Assembly: GCA_023386675.1 (NCBI GenBank)
Contig: JAEWJG010000168.1
Span: 1-7,655 of the forward strand
Direction of reading: 5' to 3'
Length of the DNA: 7,655 nucleotides
From: Actinomycetes bacterium
GTDB lineage: Bacteria; Actinomycetota; Actinomycetes; Actinomycetales; Microbacteriaceae
Below the pieces are notes generated by a model. That model was not told the DNA's origin. It did not search any database and saw only the letters and a list, made by a program, of their open reading frames with translations. Made by a program: the position numbers and the translations under genes. Shown one piece after another: positions 1-7,255 of this stretch; position 1 is the stretch's first letter, and every line of letters begins with the position of its first letter.

Positions 1-41
1 GGACGCAGTGTCCCGCCGCTCCGTCGTGCGCTGCTGCCGGG

Positions 42-701
42 TCAGGCCGGCACCGCGACGACGACCTTCGCCACCCGGACGATGGTGGAGCCCAGCCGGT
101 AGCCGGTCTCCACGACCTCGGCGACGGTGTCCGCCGTCACGCCCGGGGTGGGCTGCTGGAAGATCGCCTCGTGGATCTGCGGGTCGAAGGGCTCGCCCTT
201 CTCGCCGTACGGGGTGACGCCGAGACGCTCCACCGCGGAGCGGAGCTTCGCGGCGATGGTCGAGAAGGCGCTGCCCTCGCCCAGGTCGCCGTGCTTCTCG
301 GTGCGCTCGAGGTCGTCGAGCACCGGGATGAGGCCCTTCACCGCGTCGCCGATCGCGCGCTCGCGCTCGATCTCGCGGTTCGCCTCCGTGCGCTTGCGGT
401 AGTTCGCGTACTCGGCGGTGACCCTCTGGAGGTCACCGAGACGCTCGGCCGCGAGCTGCTCAGCGGTGGTCTGGCCGGAGAGGATGTCGAGGTCGTCATC
501 GCTCAGGATGCTCTCGTCCCGCTCCTCCTCGGCCGGCCCGACGTCGACGAGCTCCTCGTGGGAGAGGTCGTTCTCGCCGGCGTCGGCCTGGTCACCCTCG
601 GGCTGCCGGACCTTCCCGGTCTCGGGGTCGATGCGCCGCTTGTCGCGGACGATCGGCTCCTCGCGCTCCGGCTCCTGCGAGCCGTCGTTCTGGTCCGACA
701 T
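42..701 (-). CDS. grpE: GrpE, nucleotide exchange factor of DnaK
   Basis: This is the cytoplasmic co-chaperone that releases ADP from DnaK and so resets the Hsp70 cycle. The 219-residue protein has a long acidic, low-complexity N-terminus (about residues 1-75). A helical coiled-coil segment follows, containing RLGDLQRVTAEYANYRKR (87-104) and the conserved LIPVLDDLERT (124-134). The C-terminal beta domain carries FDPQIHEAIFQ (172-182) and the hallmark VVETGYRLGSTIVRVAKV (196-213). The length suits actinobacterial GrpE, which often has an extended acidic head. The ATG lies 2 bases after the dnaK stop, and its Shine-Dalgarno (GAGGAGAAGAAG, 707-718 on the complement) falls inside the last codons of dnaK, so translational coupling is likely. 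The gene ends with TGA at 42-44. No ATG or GTG for a following dnaJ is visible in bases 1-41, so dnaJ, if present, starts outside the window. The family call is secure. Confidence 0.97.
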   Translation of the reverse strand: MSDQNDGSQEPEREEPIVRDKRRIDPETGKVRQPEGDQADAGENDLSHEELVDVGPAEEERDESILSDDDLDILSGQTTAEQLAAERLGDLQRVTAEYANYRKRTEANREIERERAIGDAVKGLIPVLDDLERTEKHGDLGEGSAFSTIAAKLRSAVERLGVTPYGEKGEPFDPQIHEAIFQQPTPGVTADTVAEVVETGYRLGSTIVRVAKVVVAVPA

Positions 702-703
702 GG

Positions 704-2566
<1,863 letters not shown>

Positions 2567-2574
2567 GTGTGCTT

Positions 2575-2583
2575 CTCTCCTTT
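2575..2583 (-). promoter_or_regulatory. dnaK ribosome binding site
   Basis: On the minus strand this reads AAAGGAGAG, a strong Shine-Dalgarno ending 8 nt before the ATG at 2566. It decides the dnaK start against the in-frame upstream ATG at 2650, which has no purine-rich site. Confidence 0.85.
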
Positions 2584-2591
2584 GTTGCTGG

Positions 2592-2619
2592 CTTATGGCC
2601 GTGAAAGTCGTTGGGTCAA
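2592..2619 (-). promoter_or_regulatory. Probable proximal dnaK promoter
   Basis: On the minus strand, TTGACC (2619-2614) is separated by 16 nt from CATAAG (2597-2592). These match the sigma-70-type consensus at 5 of 6 and 4 of 6 positions. Transcription would begin near 2585 and give a short leader of about 20 nt that carries the ribosome site. The -35 box abuts the proximal HAIR operator (2622-2642), so a bound HspR would block polymerase. An alternative or additional promoter is a perfect TTGACA at 2669-2664 with a poor -10 (CAGTCT, 2646-2641). In that case the proximal HAIR would cover the -10 and start region. No SigH-type GGAAT box was seen. Assignment is from sequence alone. Confidence 0.5.
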
Positions 2620-2621
2620 GA

Positions 2622-2642
2622 CTTGAGCCTCGACGACTCAAG
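2622..2642. promoter_or_regulatory. HAIR operator 1 (HspR binding site), proximal
   Basis: The sequence is CTTGAGC-N7-ACTCAAG, which matches the HspR-associated inverted repeat consensus CTTGAGT-N7-ACTCAAG at 13 of 14 positions with exact spacing. HspR is a MerR-like repressor usually encoded last in the dnaK operon; it binds HAIR with DnaK as co-repressor. The site sits directly upstream of the putative proximal -35. An extra TCAAG half-site (2616-2620) makes an overlapping perfect palindrome, TCAAG-A-CTTGA. Confidence 0.93.
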
Positions 2643-2685
2643 ACTGTCATCCGGTGCGGATCGTGTCAAGAGGGTGAAGCGCAAA

Positions 2686-2706
2686 CTTGAGTACATACGA
2701 CTCAAC
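2686..2706. promoter_or_regulatory. HAIR operator 2 (HspR binding site), distal
   Basis: The sequence is CTTGAGT-N7-ACTCAAC, 13 of 14 positions of the HAIR consensus with exact 7-nt spacing. It begins 64 bp from the equivalent base of HAIR 1, close to six helical turns, so both sites would face the same side of the DNA. A further TTGAG (2708-2712) forms a second palindrome, CTCAA-N2-TTGAG, with its right arm. It lies about 24 bp after the stop codon of the upstream gene. Several HAIR copies upstream of dnaK are known in Streptomyces. Confidence 0.9.
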
Positions 2707-2729
2707 TTTGAGGAGACGGGTGTTATTCC

Positions 2730-3230
2730 CTACGGCACCCGGAAGAAGAAGCTGACTTCCGGCGACAGCACGTACTCGTCATCGCAGCGAAACCCGCGCA
2801 GCCAGGTCCGGTCGTCGACGACACGGAGATAGAAGCCGGCCGGAAACGAAGGGTCCTCGCATAGCCTCGAGGCCGCAACGTTGATGGCCCCGGCAGGTGG
2901 CCTCCCGGCCGAGAGCTCCGAATCTGGCGCGTTCCGCTGAGACTTCACGACGAGCCGCAAATAGGGTCCGGTGTCCGCCGGACACAGTGCGAATCCCTGC
3001 TCGACGGCCGCTTCGTAGACCTCGGGCAGGACGCCACCGGCAGTGAGCCCGAGCTCTCCGACCGTGCGTACGACGATGCCGACGTCCTCGCCCTCCCGGA
3101 GGTCGAAGACCGGATGCTCGAGAAGCGTCTCCGCGTGCGCGTTGAGCGCGACACCTCGAGAGTGCAGTGCGGCTCTCAATTCCGCTCGAGAGGCACCGCC
3201 GACCCGGAGATGTGTCGCGTCCTGTTCCAT
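2730..3230 (-). CDS. Conserved-type hypothetical protein, function unknown
   Basis: I cannot assign a function to this 166-residue soluble protein. It begins LRVGGASRAELRAALHSRG (8-26), a helix-rich start like those of proteins that assess short N-terminal recognition segments. A middle part follows (PEVYEAAVEQGFALCPADTG, 69-88). The C-terminal half is beta-rich and aromatic, with FPAGFYLRVVDDRTWLRGFR (129-148) and CDDEYVLSPEVSFFF (149-163). The overall pattern recalls a widespread small uncharacterised family, members of which I believe are sometimes labelled helicase by transfer. No helicase motif, signal peptide or membrane segment is present. The ATG follows a weak AGGGTGG site. The gene lies 22 bp after the exporter stop on the same strand, so it may be co-transcribed with the exporter and read on towards dnaK. 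Its codons (TTG, AGA, TCT, CGA, TTT, TAT, GAA) are less GC-biased than those of its neighbours, consistent with low expression or later acquisition. Confidence 0.8.
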   Translation of the reverse strand: MEQDATHLRVGGASRAELRAALHSRGVALNAHAETLLEHPVFDLREGEDVGIVVRTVGELGLTAGGVLPEVYEAAVEQGFALCPADTGPYLRLVVKSQRNAPDSELSAGRPPAGAINVAASRLCEDPSFPAGFYLRVVDDRTWLRGFRCDDEYVLSPEVSFFFRVP

Positions 3231-3252
3231 CCGGCCACCCTAGGCGAAACGA

Positions 3253-4845
3253 TCACCCCGCCAGCGTTCCCTCTGCGGCCGAGTTCGGCGCCGGGTCGGG
3301 CAGGCGGCGCATCCGGAACGCGTTGGCGACTCCGATCACACCTGCGAGCACCGGGATGAGCAGCGCGATCTGCAGCGAAATGGGCCGCGACTCGGTGTTG
3401 ATGCGGATGACCTCCTCCCGCACCGCCGGCGGCTCGGTCGCGAGCAGTTCGGTCAGCTTGGCGTTCGACATGACCTCGGCGTCCGACTCCAGCACCGCGG
3501 AGATCTGCGCCTTGTCGTCCGGCGGGAGGATCGTGCTCGCGTCCGTCTTCGCCTGGAACGTGAACGCCAGCGTCGCCAGCATGATCGCGCCCGCGAACGC
3601 CAGGCCGAAGGAGAGGCCGAACGACCCCGCGGCGGAGTTCACGCCCGCGGCCTCGCTGACCCGCTCATCCGAGATCGGGGAGAGCGTGTAGTTGTTCAGC
3701 TGCGAGACCAGCAGGCCGAGACCCGAGCCGGCGACGATCAGCGGGATCGTGAGGTACCAGCCGGAGGTGGCGATCGGCACGAGCGGGATGATCGCCGCGA
3801 TCCCGATGACCGCCAGGAGGAATCCCCACAGGATGAGCGTCGCCGGTCGCCGCTTCAGCCGGCGCCCGGCGAGCAGCGCCACGACGAACATGCTGAGCGA
3901 CAGCGGCGCGATCGACAGGCCGGAGAGCAGCGCGTTGTACTCCAGCACCATCTGCAGGTAGATCGGCAGCGCGATCATCGTGCCGCCCAGCGCGATCTGC
4001 TGCAGCAGCTGACCCGAGACCCCCGACTGGAAGAGCTTCGACCGGAACAGCGCGGGGTCGAGCAGCATCGGCTTCCCCCGGCGCGCCCGCGAGCGGAGCC
4101 AGATCGCCAGCGAGCCGAGCCCTGCGACGCCGACCAGGATGATGAGCAGCACCCGCTCGCCCCCCTCCTGCCAGACCAGGATGCCCGTGACGATGCCGCC
4201 CATCCCGATCACGGAGAGCAGCGCGCCGACCCCGTCGATGGATCGCTCGCCGGTGTACTTCACGTCCTTCACCAGCCGGATGCCGGAGAGGACCACCGCG
4301 ATGATGACGGCCTCCAGCAGGAAGCCGACCCGCCACGAGAGGAACGTCGTGATGAACCCGCCGAGCAGCGGGCCGACCGCCGCGGCGATGGCCGCCGAAG
4401 CGCCGACCAGCGCGTACACGCGCTTCTGGTGCGCGCCCTCGAAGTTGCCGTGGATGAGCGACTGCATGGACGGCAGCAGCAGCGACGCGCCGATCCCGCC
4501 GACGACCGCCCAGAAGATGATGATGGCGATCAGGTTCTGCGCCAGCGTCATCGCGATCGCGCCCACGGCGTAGCCGAGAAGGCCGAGCACATAGGCCAGC
4601 TTGCGGCCGATCAGGTCGCCGGTCTTGCCGCCGATCAGGATGAACGCGGCCGACACCAGCGCCTCCAGCGCGATCGCGCTCTGCACGCCGCTGACCGTGG
4701 TGTGCAGGTCGTGCACGACGGCCGAGATGGACACGTTCATCAGGGAGGTGTCCACCACGAGCACGAACATGGCCATCGCGAGCAGGATCGCCAGCCGCCC
4801 GTTGAACTTCACGGGCGTCGCAGGATCCGTCGGCGCACCCGCCAT
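3253..4845 (-). CDS. DHA2-type MFS multidrug exporter (14 TM)
   Basis: This is a 530-residue inner-membrane protein, probably a proton-driven exporter of the DHA2 (EmrB/QacA-like) branch; the substrate cannot be read from sequence. It shows about 14 hydrophobic segments starting at residue 19. TM1 carries LVVDTSLMNVSI (29-40), the DHA2 counterpart of the LDxTVVNVALP motif. The loop 2-3 motif A is GGKTGDLIGRK (72-82), and TM5 has the antiporter motif C-like stretch GASAAIAAAVGPLLGGFIT (148-166). A hydrophilic segment of about 57 residues (431-487) between the last two TMs is predicted to be external, as in other 14-TM members. The start at 4845 is preferred because of a strong GGGGAGGTGG site 5-8 nt upstream. 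An in-frame ATG at 4878 adds 11 residues but lacks a ribosome site. The gene is divergent from the alarmone synthetase and is followed at 22 bp by the hypothetical gene. Confidence 0.92.
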   Translation of the reverse strand: MAGAPTDPATPVKFNGRLAILLAMAMFVLVVDTSLMNVSISAVVHDLHTTVSGVQSAIALEALVSAAFILIGGKTGDLIGRKLAYVLGLLGYAVGAIAMTLAQNLIAIIIFWAVVGGIGASLLLPSMQSLIHGNFEGAHQKRVYALVGASAAIAAAVGPLLGGFITTFLSWRVGFLLEAVIIAVVLSGIRLVKDVKYTGERSIDGVGALLSVIGMGGIVTGILVWQEGGERVLLIILVGVAGLGSLAIWLRSRARRGKPMLLDPALFRSKLFQSGVSGQLLQQIALGGTMIALPIYLQMVLEYNALLSGLSIAPLSLSMFVVALLAGRRLKRRPATLILWGFLLAVIGIAAIIPLVPIATSGWYLTIPLIVAGSGLGLLVSQLNNYTLSPISDERVSEAAGVNSAAGSFGLSFGLAFAGAIMLATLAFTFQAKTDASTILPPDDKAQISAVLESDAEVMSNAKLTELLATEPPAVREEVIRINTESRPISLQIALLIPVLAGVIGVANAFRMRRLPDPAPNSAAEGTLAG

Positions 4846-4962
4846 GGCGTCCACCTCCCCGTCGACCGTCTTCCTCATGGGGTAGGGAAGCACAGCGGCC
4901 CACGGCTTGGGACTCCCCGGATTCACACCCGTCGCACAAACGCCCTCGCTAGCGTCGATGGC
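4846..4962. promoter_or_regulatory. Divergent promoter region, exporter / alarmone synthetase
   Basis: These 117 bp must hold both outward promoters. On the minus strand the clear element is the exporter ribosome site GGGGAGGTGG (4851-4860); I see no convincing -10 or -35 for it. On the plus strand a TAGCGT box (4950-4955) sits 7 nt before the synthetase ATG and overlaps an 8-bp palindrome, CGCTAGCG (4947-4954). TTCACA (4922-4927) could be a -35, but at an over-long 22-nt spacing. No long operator palindrome was found. Confidence 0.45.
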
Positions 4963-4963
4963 A
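4950..4963 (+). promoter_or_regulatory. Possible leaderless -10 of the alarmone synthetase
   Basis: TAGCGT (4950-4955) fits the actinobacterial -10 form TANNNT. Seven bases later comes the A of the ATG at 4963, the usual distance from -10 to transcription start. No Shine-Dalgarno precedes the ATG, so transcription may begin on the start codon. The short motif is easily met by chance. Confidence 0.4.
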
Positions 4964-5694
4964 TGGACCCGGACCCGCACGCTGCACCGCTGCTCTCGTC
5001 GCGCGCCATCGAGGCGCTGCAGAACATCGACCCCGCGACACTGAGCGAGGTGCAGGCGTTCCGGAACGACTTCGCGCGGTTCATCATGCCGTACAAGTTC
5101 GGCATCGACGAGATCTCGACCAAGGTGAGCATCCTGCGCGAGGAGTTCGCCGAGCTGCACGACTACAACCCGATCGAGCACATCTCGAGCCGGCTGAAGT
5201 CGCCGGAGAGCATCGAGCAGAAGGTCATCCGCAAGAACTGCGAGCCCAGCTTCGAGGTGATCCGGCAGGAGATCACGGACATCGCCGGCATCCGGATCGT
5301 GTGCAGCTTCGTCTCCGACGTCTATCGGGTCTTCGACCTGCTGACCGCGCAGGAGGACGTGCGCACGCTTCGGGTGAAGGACTACATCGCGCACCCTAAG
5401 CCCAACGGCTACAAGAGCCTTCATGTCATCGTCGAGGTGCCGGTCTTCCTCAGCGAGGGGCCGGTGCTGGTGCCGGTCGAGATCCAGCTGCGGACGGTGG
5501 CCATGGACTTCTGGGCGAGCCTCGAGCACATGATCTACTACAAATACGACGGCGAGGTGCCGGAGGCGCTGCTCCGCGACCTGACGGGTGCGGCGGCCAC
5601 GGCGTCCCAGCTCGACGTGACGATGGAGGACCTGCACCGGCAGGTCCGCGGCGACGATCGCGGCACGGTGTACAGCCTCCCGGTGTCGATCTAG
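4963..5694 (+). CDS. Small alarmone synthetase (RelP/YwaC-like, RelA/SpoT domain)
   Basis: This predicted cytoplasmic GTP/GDP pyrophosphokinase makes (p)ppGpp from ATP and GTP or GDP. The 243-residue protein is a single RelA/SpoT synthetase domain with no HD hydrolase, TGS or ACT domain. Motifs in order: YNPIEHISSRLKSPESIEQK (68-87), EITDIAGIRIVCSF (103-116, with the likely metal-binding Asp106), KDYIAHPKPNGYKSLH (139-154, with Tyr150 expected to stack on guanine), and VEIQLRTVAMDFWASLEH (172-189, with catalytic Glu173). From memory the text resembles Bacillus YwaC (RelP, SAS2) more than YjbM (RelQ, SAS1). Positions corresponding to RelQ Lys21, Lys25, Phe42 and Thr44 are Ser52, Ser56, His73 and Ser75 here. 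The ATG at 4963 is chosen because longer forms run antisense through the exporter. It has no clear ribosome site and may be leaderless. All catalytic residues I can recognise are intact. Confidence 0.93.
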   Translation: MDPDPHAAPLLSSRAIEALQNIDPATLSEVQAFRNDFARFIMPYKFGIDEISTKVSILREEFAELHDYNPIEHISSRLKSPESIEQKVIRKNCEPSFEVIRQEITDIAGIRIVCSFVSDVYRVFDLLTAQEDVRTLRVKDYIAHPKPNGYKSLHVIVEVPVFLSEGPVLVPVEIQLRTVAMDFWASLEHMIYYKYDGEVPEALLRDLTGAAATASQLDVTMEDLHRQVRGDDRGTVYSLPVSI

Positions 5695-5743
5695 CGGAGC
5701 GCCCGGCACTCGCGTCGTTCACCCGGCGTTGGCGGGGCGGCCC

Positions 5744-5756
5744 TACAGTGTCCCCA
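5744..5756 (+). promoter_or_regulatory. Possible leaderless -10 of the UMF1 permease
   Basis: TACAGT (5744-5749) has the TANNNT form and ends 6 nt before the A of the ATG at 5756. The only purine-rich stretch, GGCGGGGCGG (5731-5740), ends about 15 nt from the ATG, too far for a normal Shine-Dalgarno. This suggests a separate leaderless transcript for the permease and not read-through from the synthetase 61 bp upstream. TTCACC (5718-5723) is a poor -35 candidate at 20-nt spacing. Confidence 0.45.
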
Positions 5757-7186
5757 TGGCCACCGATTCCCCCGGTCGCGCGGCGGGCGACGACGCCCTG
5801 GTGACGACCGCGAGCCCGCTCTTCGCCGACAGCGAGACCGATCGCCGCATCCCCACCCGGTGGGTGGTGTCGTGGGCGCTGTGGGACTGGGGAGGCGCGG
5901 CCTTCAACGCGGTCATCACCACGTTCGTCTTCACCGTGTACCTGACCAGCAGCCTGTTCGTCGATCCGGCCATCGTGTCCGCGAAGAACGCGGAGGGCGG
6001 CACCTCCGGACCGGCGCACACCGCCTACGACGCGGCAGTCGCCGTGCTGTCGAGCGGGCTGGCGTGGGGTGTCGGCATCGCCGGGATCGTCGTGGCCCTT
6101 ATCGCCCCCGTGCTCGGGCAGCGGACCGACGGCTCGGGGCGCCGCAAACTGTGGCTCGGCGTGAACACCGGCGTGGTCGTCGTCGTCACGGCGCTGATGT
6201 TCTTCGTCGTGGGCCAGCCGTCGTACTTCCTGCTCGGGGTCGCGCTCGTCGCGATCGGGACCGTCTTCTACGAGATCGCGACGGTCAACTACAACGCGAT
6301 GCTGGTGCAGGTCTCGACGCCGAAGACGGTGGGACGCGTCAGCGGCTTCGGCTGGGGCGCCGGCTACCTGGGCGGCATCGTGCTGCTGCTCATCGTGTAC
6401 TTCGGGATGGTCACCGGCGACGGCGGCCTGCTGCACGTCCCGACGGCGGGCGGGCTGAACATCCGACTCATCGCCCTCATCGCTGCGCTCTGGACGCTGG
6501 TGTTCTCGCTGCCGGTGCTGTTCAGCGTGCCCGAGATCCCGCCGAACGCGCGCACGCCGCGGGTCGGGTTCTTCGCGTCGTACGCGGTGCTGGTGCGCGA
6601 CGTCGGCCGGCTCTGGAAGGAGAGCCGCAACACGGTGCTGTTCCTCATCGCTTCGGCGCTGTTCCGGGACGGGCTGGTGGGCGTGTTCACGTTCGGCGGG
6701 ATCCTGGCGCAGGGGACGTTCGGGTTCACCAGCGGGCAGGTGATCATCTTCGCGATCGCGGCGAACGTCGTCGCGGGCGTCTCGACGCTGCTCTCCGGGC
6801 GGCTGGACGACCGGTTCGGCCCGAAGGCGGTGATCGTGACGTCGCTCGTCGGGCTGATCGTCGCCGGGCTCGCGGTCTTCTTCACGCACGACCTGGGCGC
6901 CGCGGCGTTCTGGGTGGGCGGGCTGGTGCTGTGCCTGTTCGTCGGGCCGGCGCAGTCGGCGAGCCGGACGTTCCTCGCCCGGGTGACACCGGCCGGACGC
7001 GAGGGCGAGGTGTTCGGGCTGTACGCGACGACGGGACGCGCGGTGTCCTTCCTGGCGCCGACGCTGTTCGCGATCTTCGTCGCGGTCGGCGGCGCGCAGT
7101 TCTGGGGCATCCTGGCGATCGTCCTGGTGCTGGCCATCGGTCTGGGCCTGCTGCTCCCCGTGCGCGCGCCGCGCCGCGCATCCTGA
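5756..7186 (+). CDS. UMF1/Atg22-family MFS permease
   Basis: This 476-residue integral membrane protein has about 12 predicted TM helices and belongs to the UMF1 (Atg22-like) branch of the major facilitator superfamily. The substrate is unknown; fungal Atg22 exports amino acids from vacuoles, but that role cannot be transferred to bacteria. Family signs are the TM1 stretch WALWDWGGAAFNAVITTFVF (40-59, the counterpart of YDWANSAY), APVLGQRTDGSGRRK (117-131, motif A loop), FYEIATVNYNAMLVQVS (171-187), and GRVSGFGWGAGYLGG (193-207), the strongest hallmark. Near the C-terminus come GPAQSASRTFLARVTP (397-412) and EGEVFGLYATTGR (416-428). A hydrophilic N-terminus of about 35 residues precedes TM1. 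ATG 5756 is preferred over an in-frame TTG at 5729, which would lie upstream of the apparent -10. The gene follows the synthetase by 61 bp on the same strand and ends 19 bp before a perfect inverted repeat shared with the convergent marR gene. Confidence 0.92.
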   Translation: MATDSPGRAAGDDALVTTASPLFADSETDRRIPTRWVVSWALWDWGGAAFNAVITTFVFTVYLTSSLFVDPAIVSAKNAEGGTSGPAHTAYDAAVAVLSSGLAWGVGIAGIVVALIAPVLGQRTDGSGRRKLWLGVNTGVVVVVTALMFFVVGQPSYFLLGVALVAIGTVFYEIATVNYNAMLVQVSTPKTVGRVSGFGWGAGYLGGIVLLLIVYFGMVTGDGGLLHVPTAGGLNIRLIALIAALWTLVFSLPVLFSVPEIPPNARTPRVGFFASYAVLVRDVGRLWKESRNTVLFLIASALFRDGLVGVFTFGGILAQGTFGFTSGQVIIFAIAANVVAGVSTLLSGRLDDRFGPKAVIVTSLVGLIVAGLAVFFTHDLGAAAFWVGGLVLCLFVGPAQSASRTFLARVTPAGREGEVFGLYATTGRAVSFLAPTLFAIFVAVGGAQFWGILAIVLVLAIGLGLLLPVRAPRRAS

Positions 7187-7205
7187 CTCCTCCCCCTGCA
7201 CTCAG

Positions 7206-7255
7206 TTGACGCAACACGCCGTTGCGCGGGCGTGCATAACGGCGTGTTGCGTCAA
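7206..7255. repeat. 18-bp perfect inverted repeat, possible bidirectional terminator
   Basis: The left arm TTGACGCAACACGCCGTT (7206-7223) and right arm AACGGCGTGTTGCGTCAA (7238-7255) are exact reverse complements around a 14-nt loop. The loop can itself form a short GCGC/GTGC stem (7224-7227 with 7232-7235). The repeat lies between converging genes, 19 bp after the permease stop, and its right arm contains the marR stop (7252-7254). Neither side has a T-tract, so if it terminates transcription it does so without the classical U-tail, as is often seen in high-GC actinobacteria. A competing inner hairpin, CGCAAC (7210-7215) with GTTGCG (7221-7226), is possible. A genome-wide intergenic repeat is the main alternative. 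Confidence 0.85.

Noticed and set aside
1..41. Start of dnaJ after grpE
   Set aside because: No ATG or GTG start codon on the minus strand is present in these bases. The expected neighbour cannot be shown from this window.
2567..2650. 28-residue N-terminal extension of DnaK from ATG 2650
   Set aside because: It would make the HAIR operator and promoter coding, lacks a ribosome site, and precedes the universally conserved DnaK N-terminus.
2567..2729. CIRCE (HrcA) operator
   Set aside because: No TTAGCACTC-N9-GAGTGCTAA-like repeat is present. The operators here are of the HAIR type.
2717..2741. Hairpin CGGGTG/CACCCG overlapping the hypothetical gene's stop as a terminator
   Set aside because: The stem is only 6 bp with a 13-nt loop and no T-tract; this is expected by chance in GC-rich DNA.
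4846..5709. N-terminal extension of the exporter giving 818 residues
   Set aside because: The added part runs antisense through the alarmone synthetase and carries no recognisable domain. The ATG at 4845 has a strong ribosome site.
5729..5755. TTG start giving the permease nine extra residues
   Set aside because: No ribosome site precedes it, and it would place the -10-like box inside the gene.
5450..7201. 583-codon open frame on the minus strand opposite the permease
   Set aside because: It is Arg/Asp/Gln/Pro-rich, low-complexity shadow sequence and would require two well-supported family proteins on the plus strand to be wrong.
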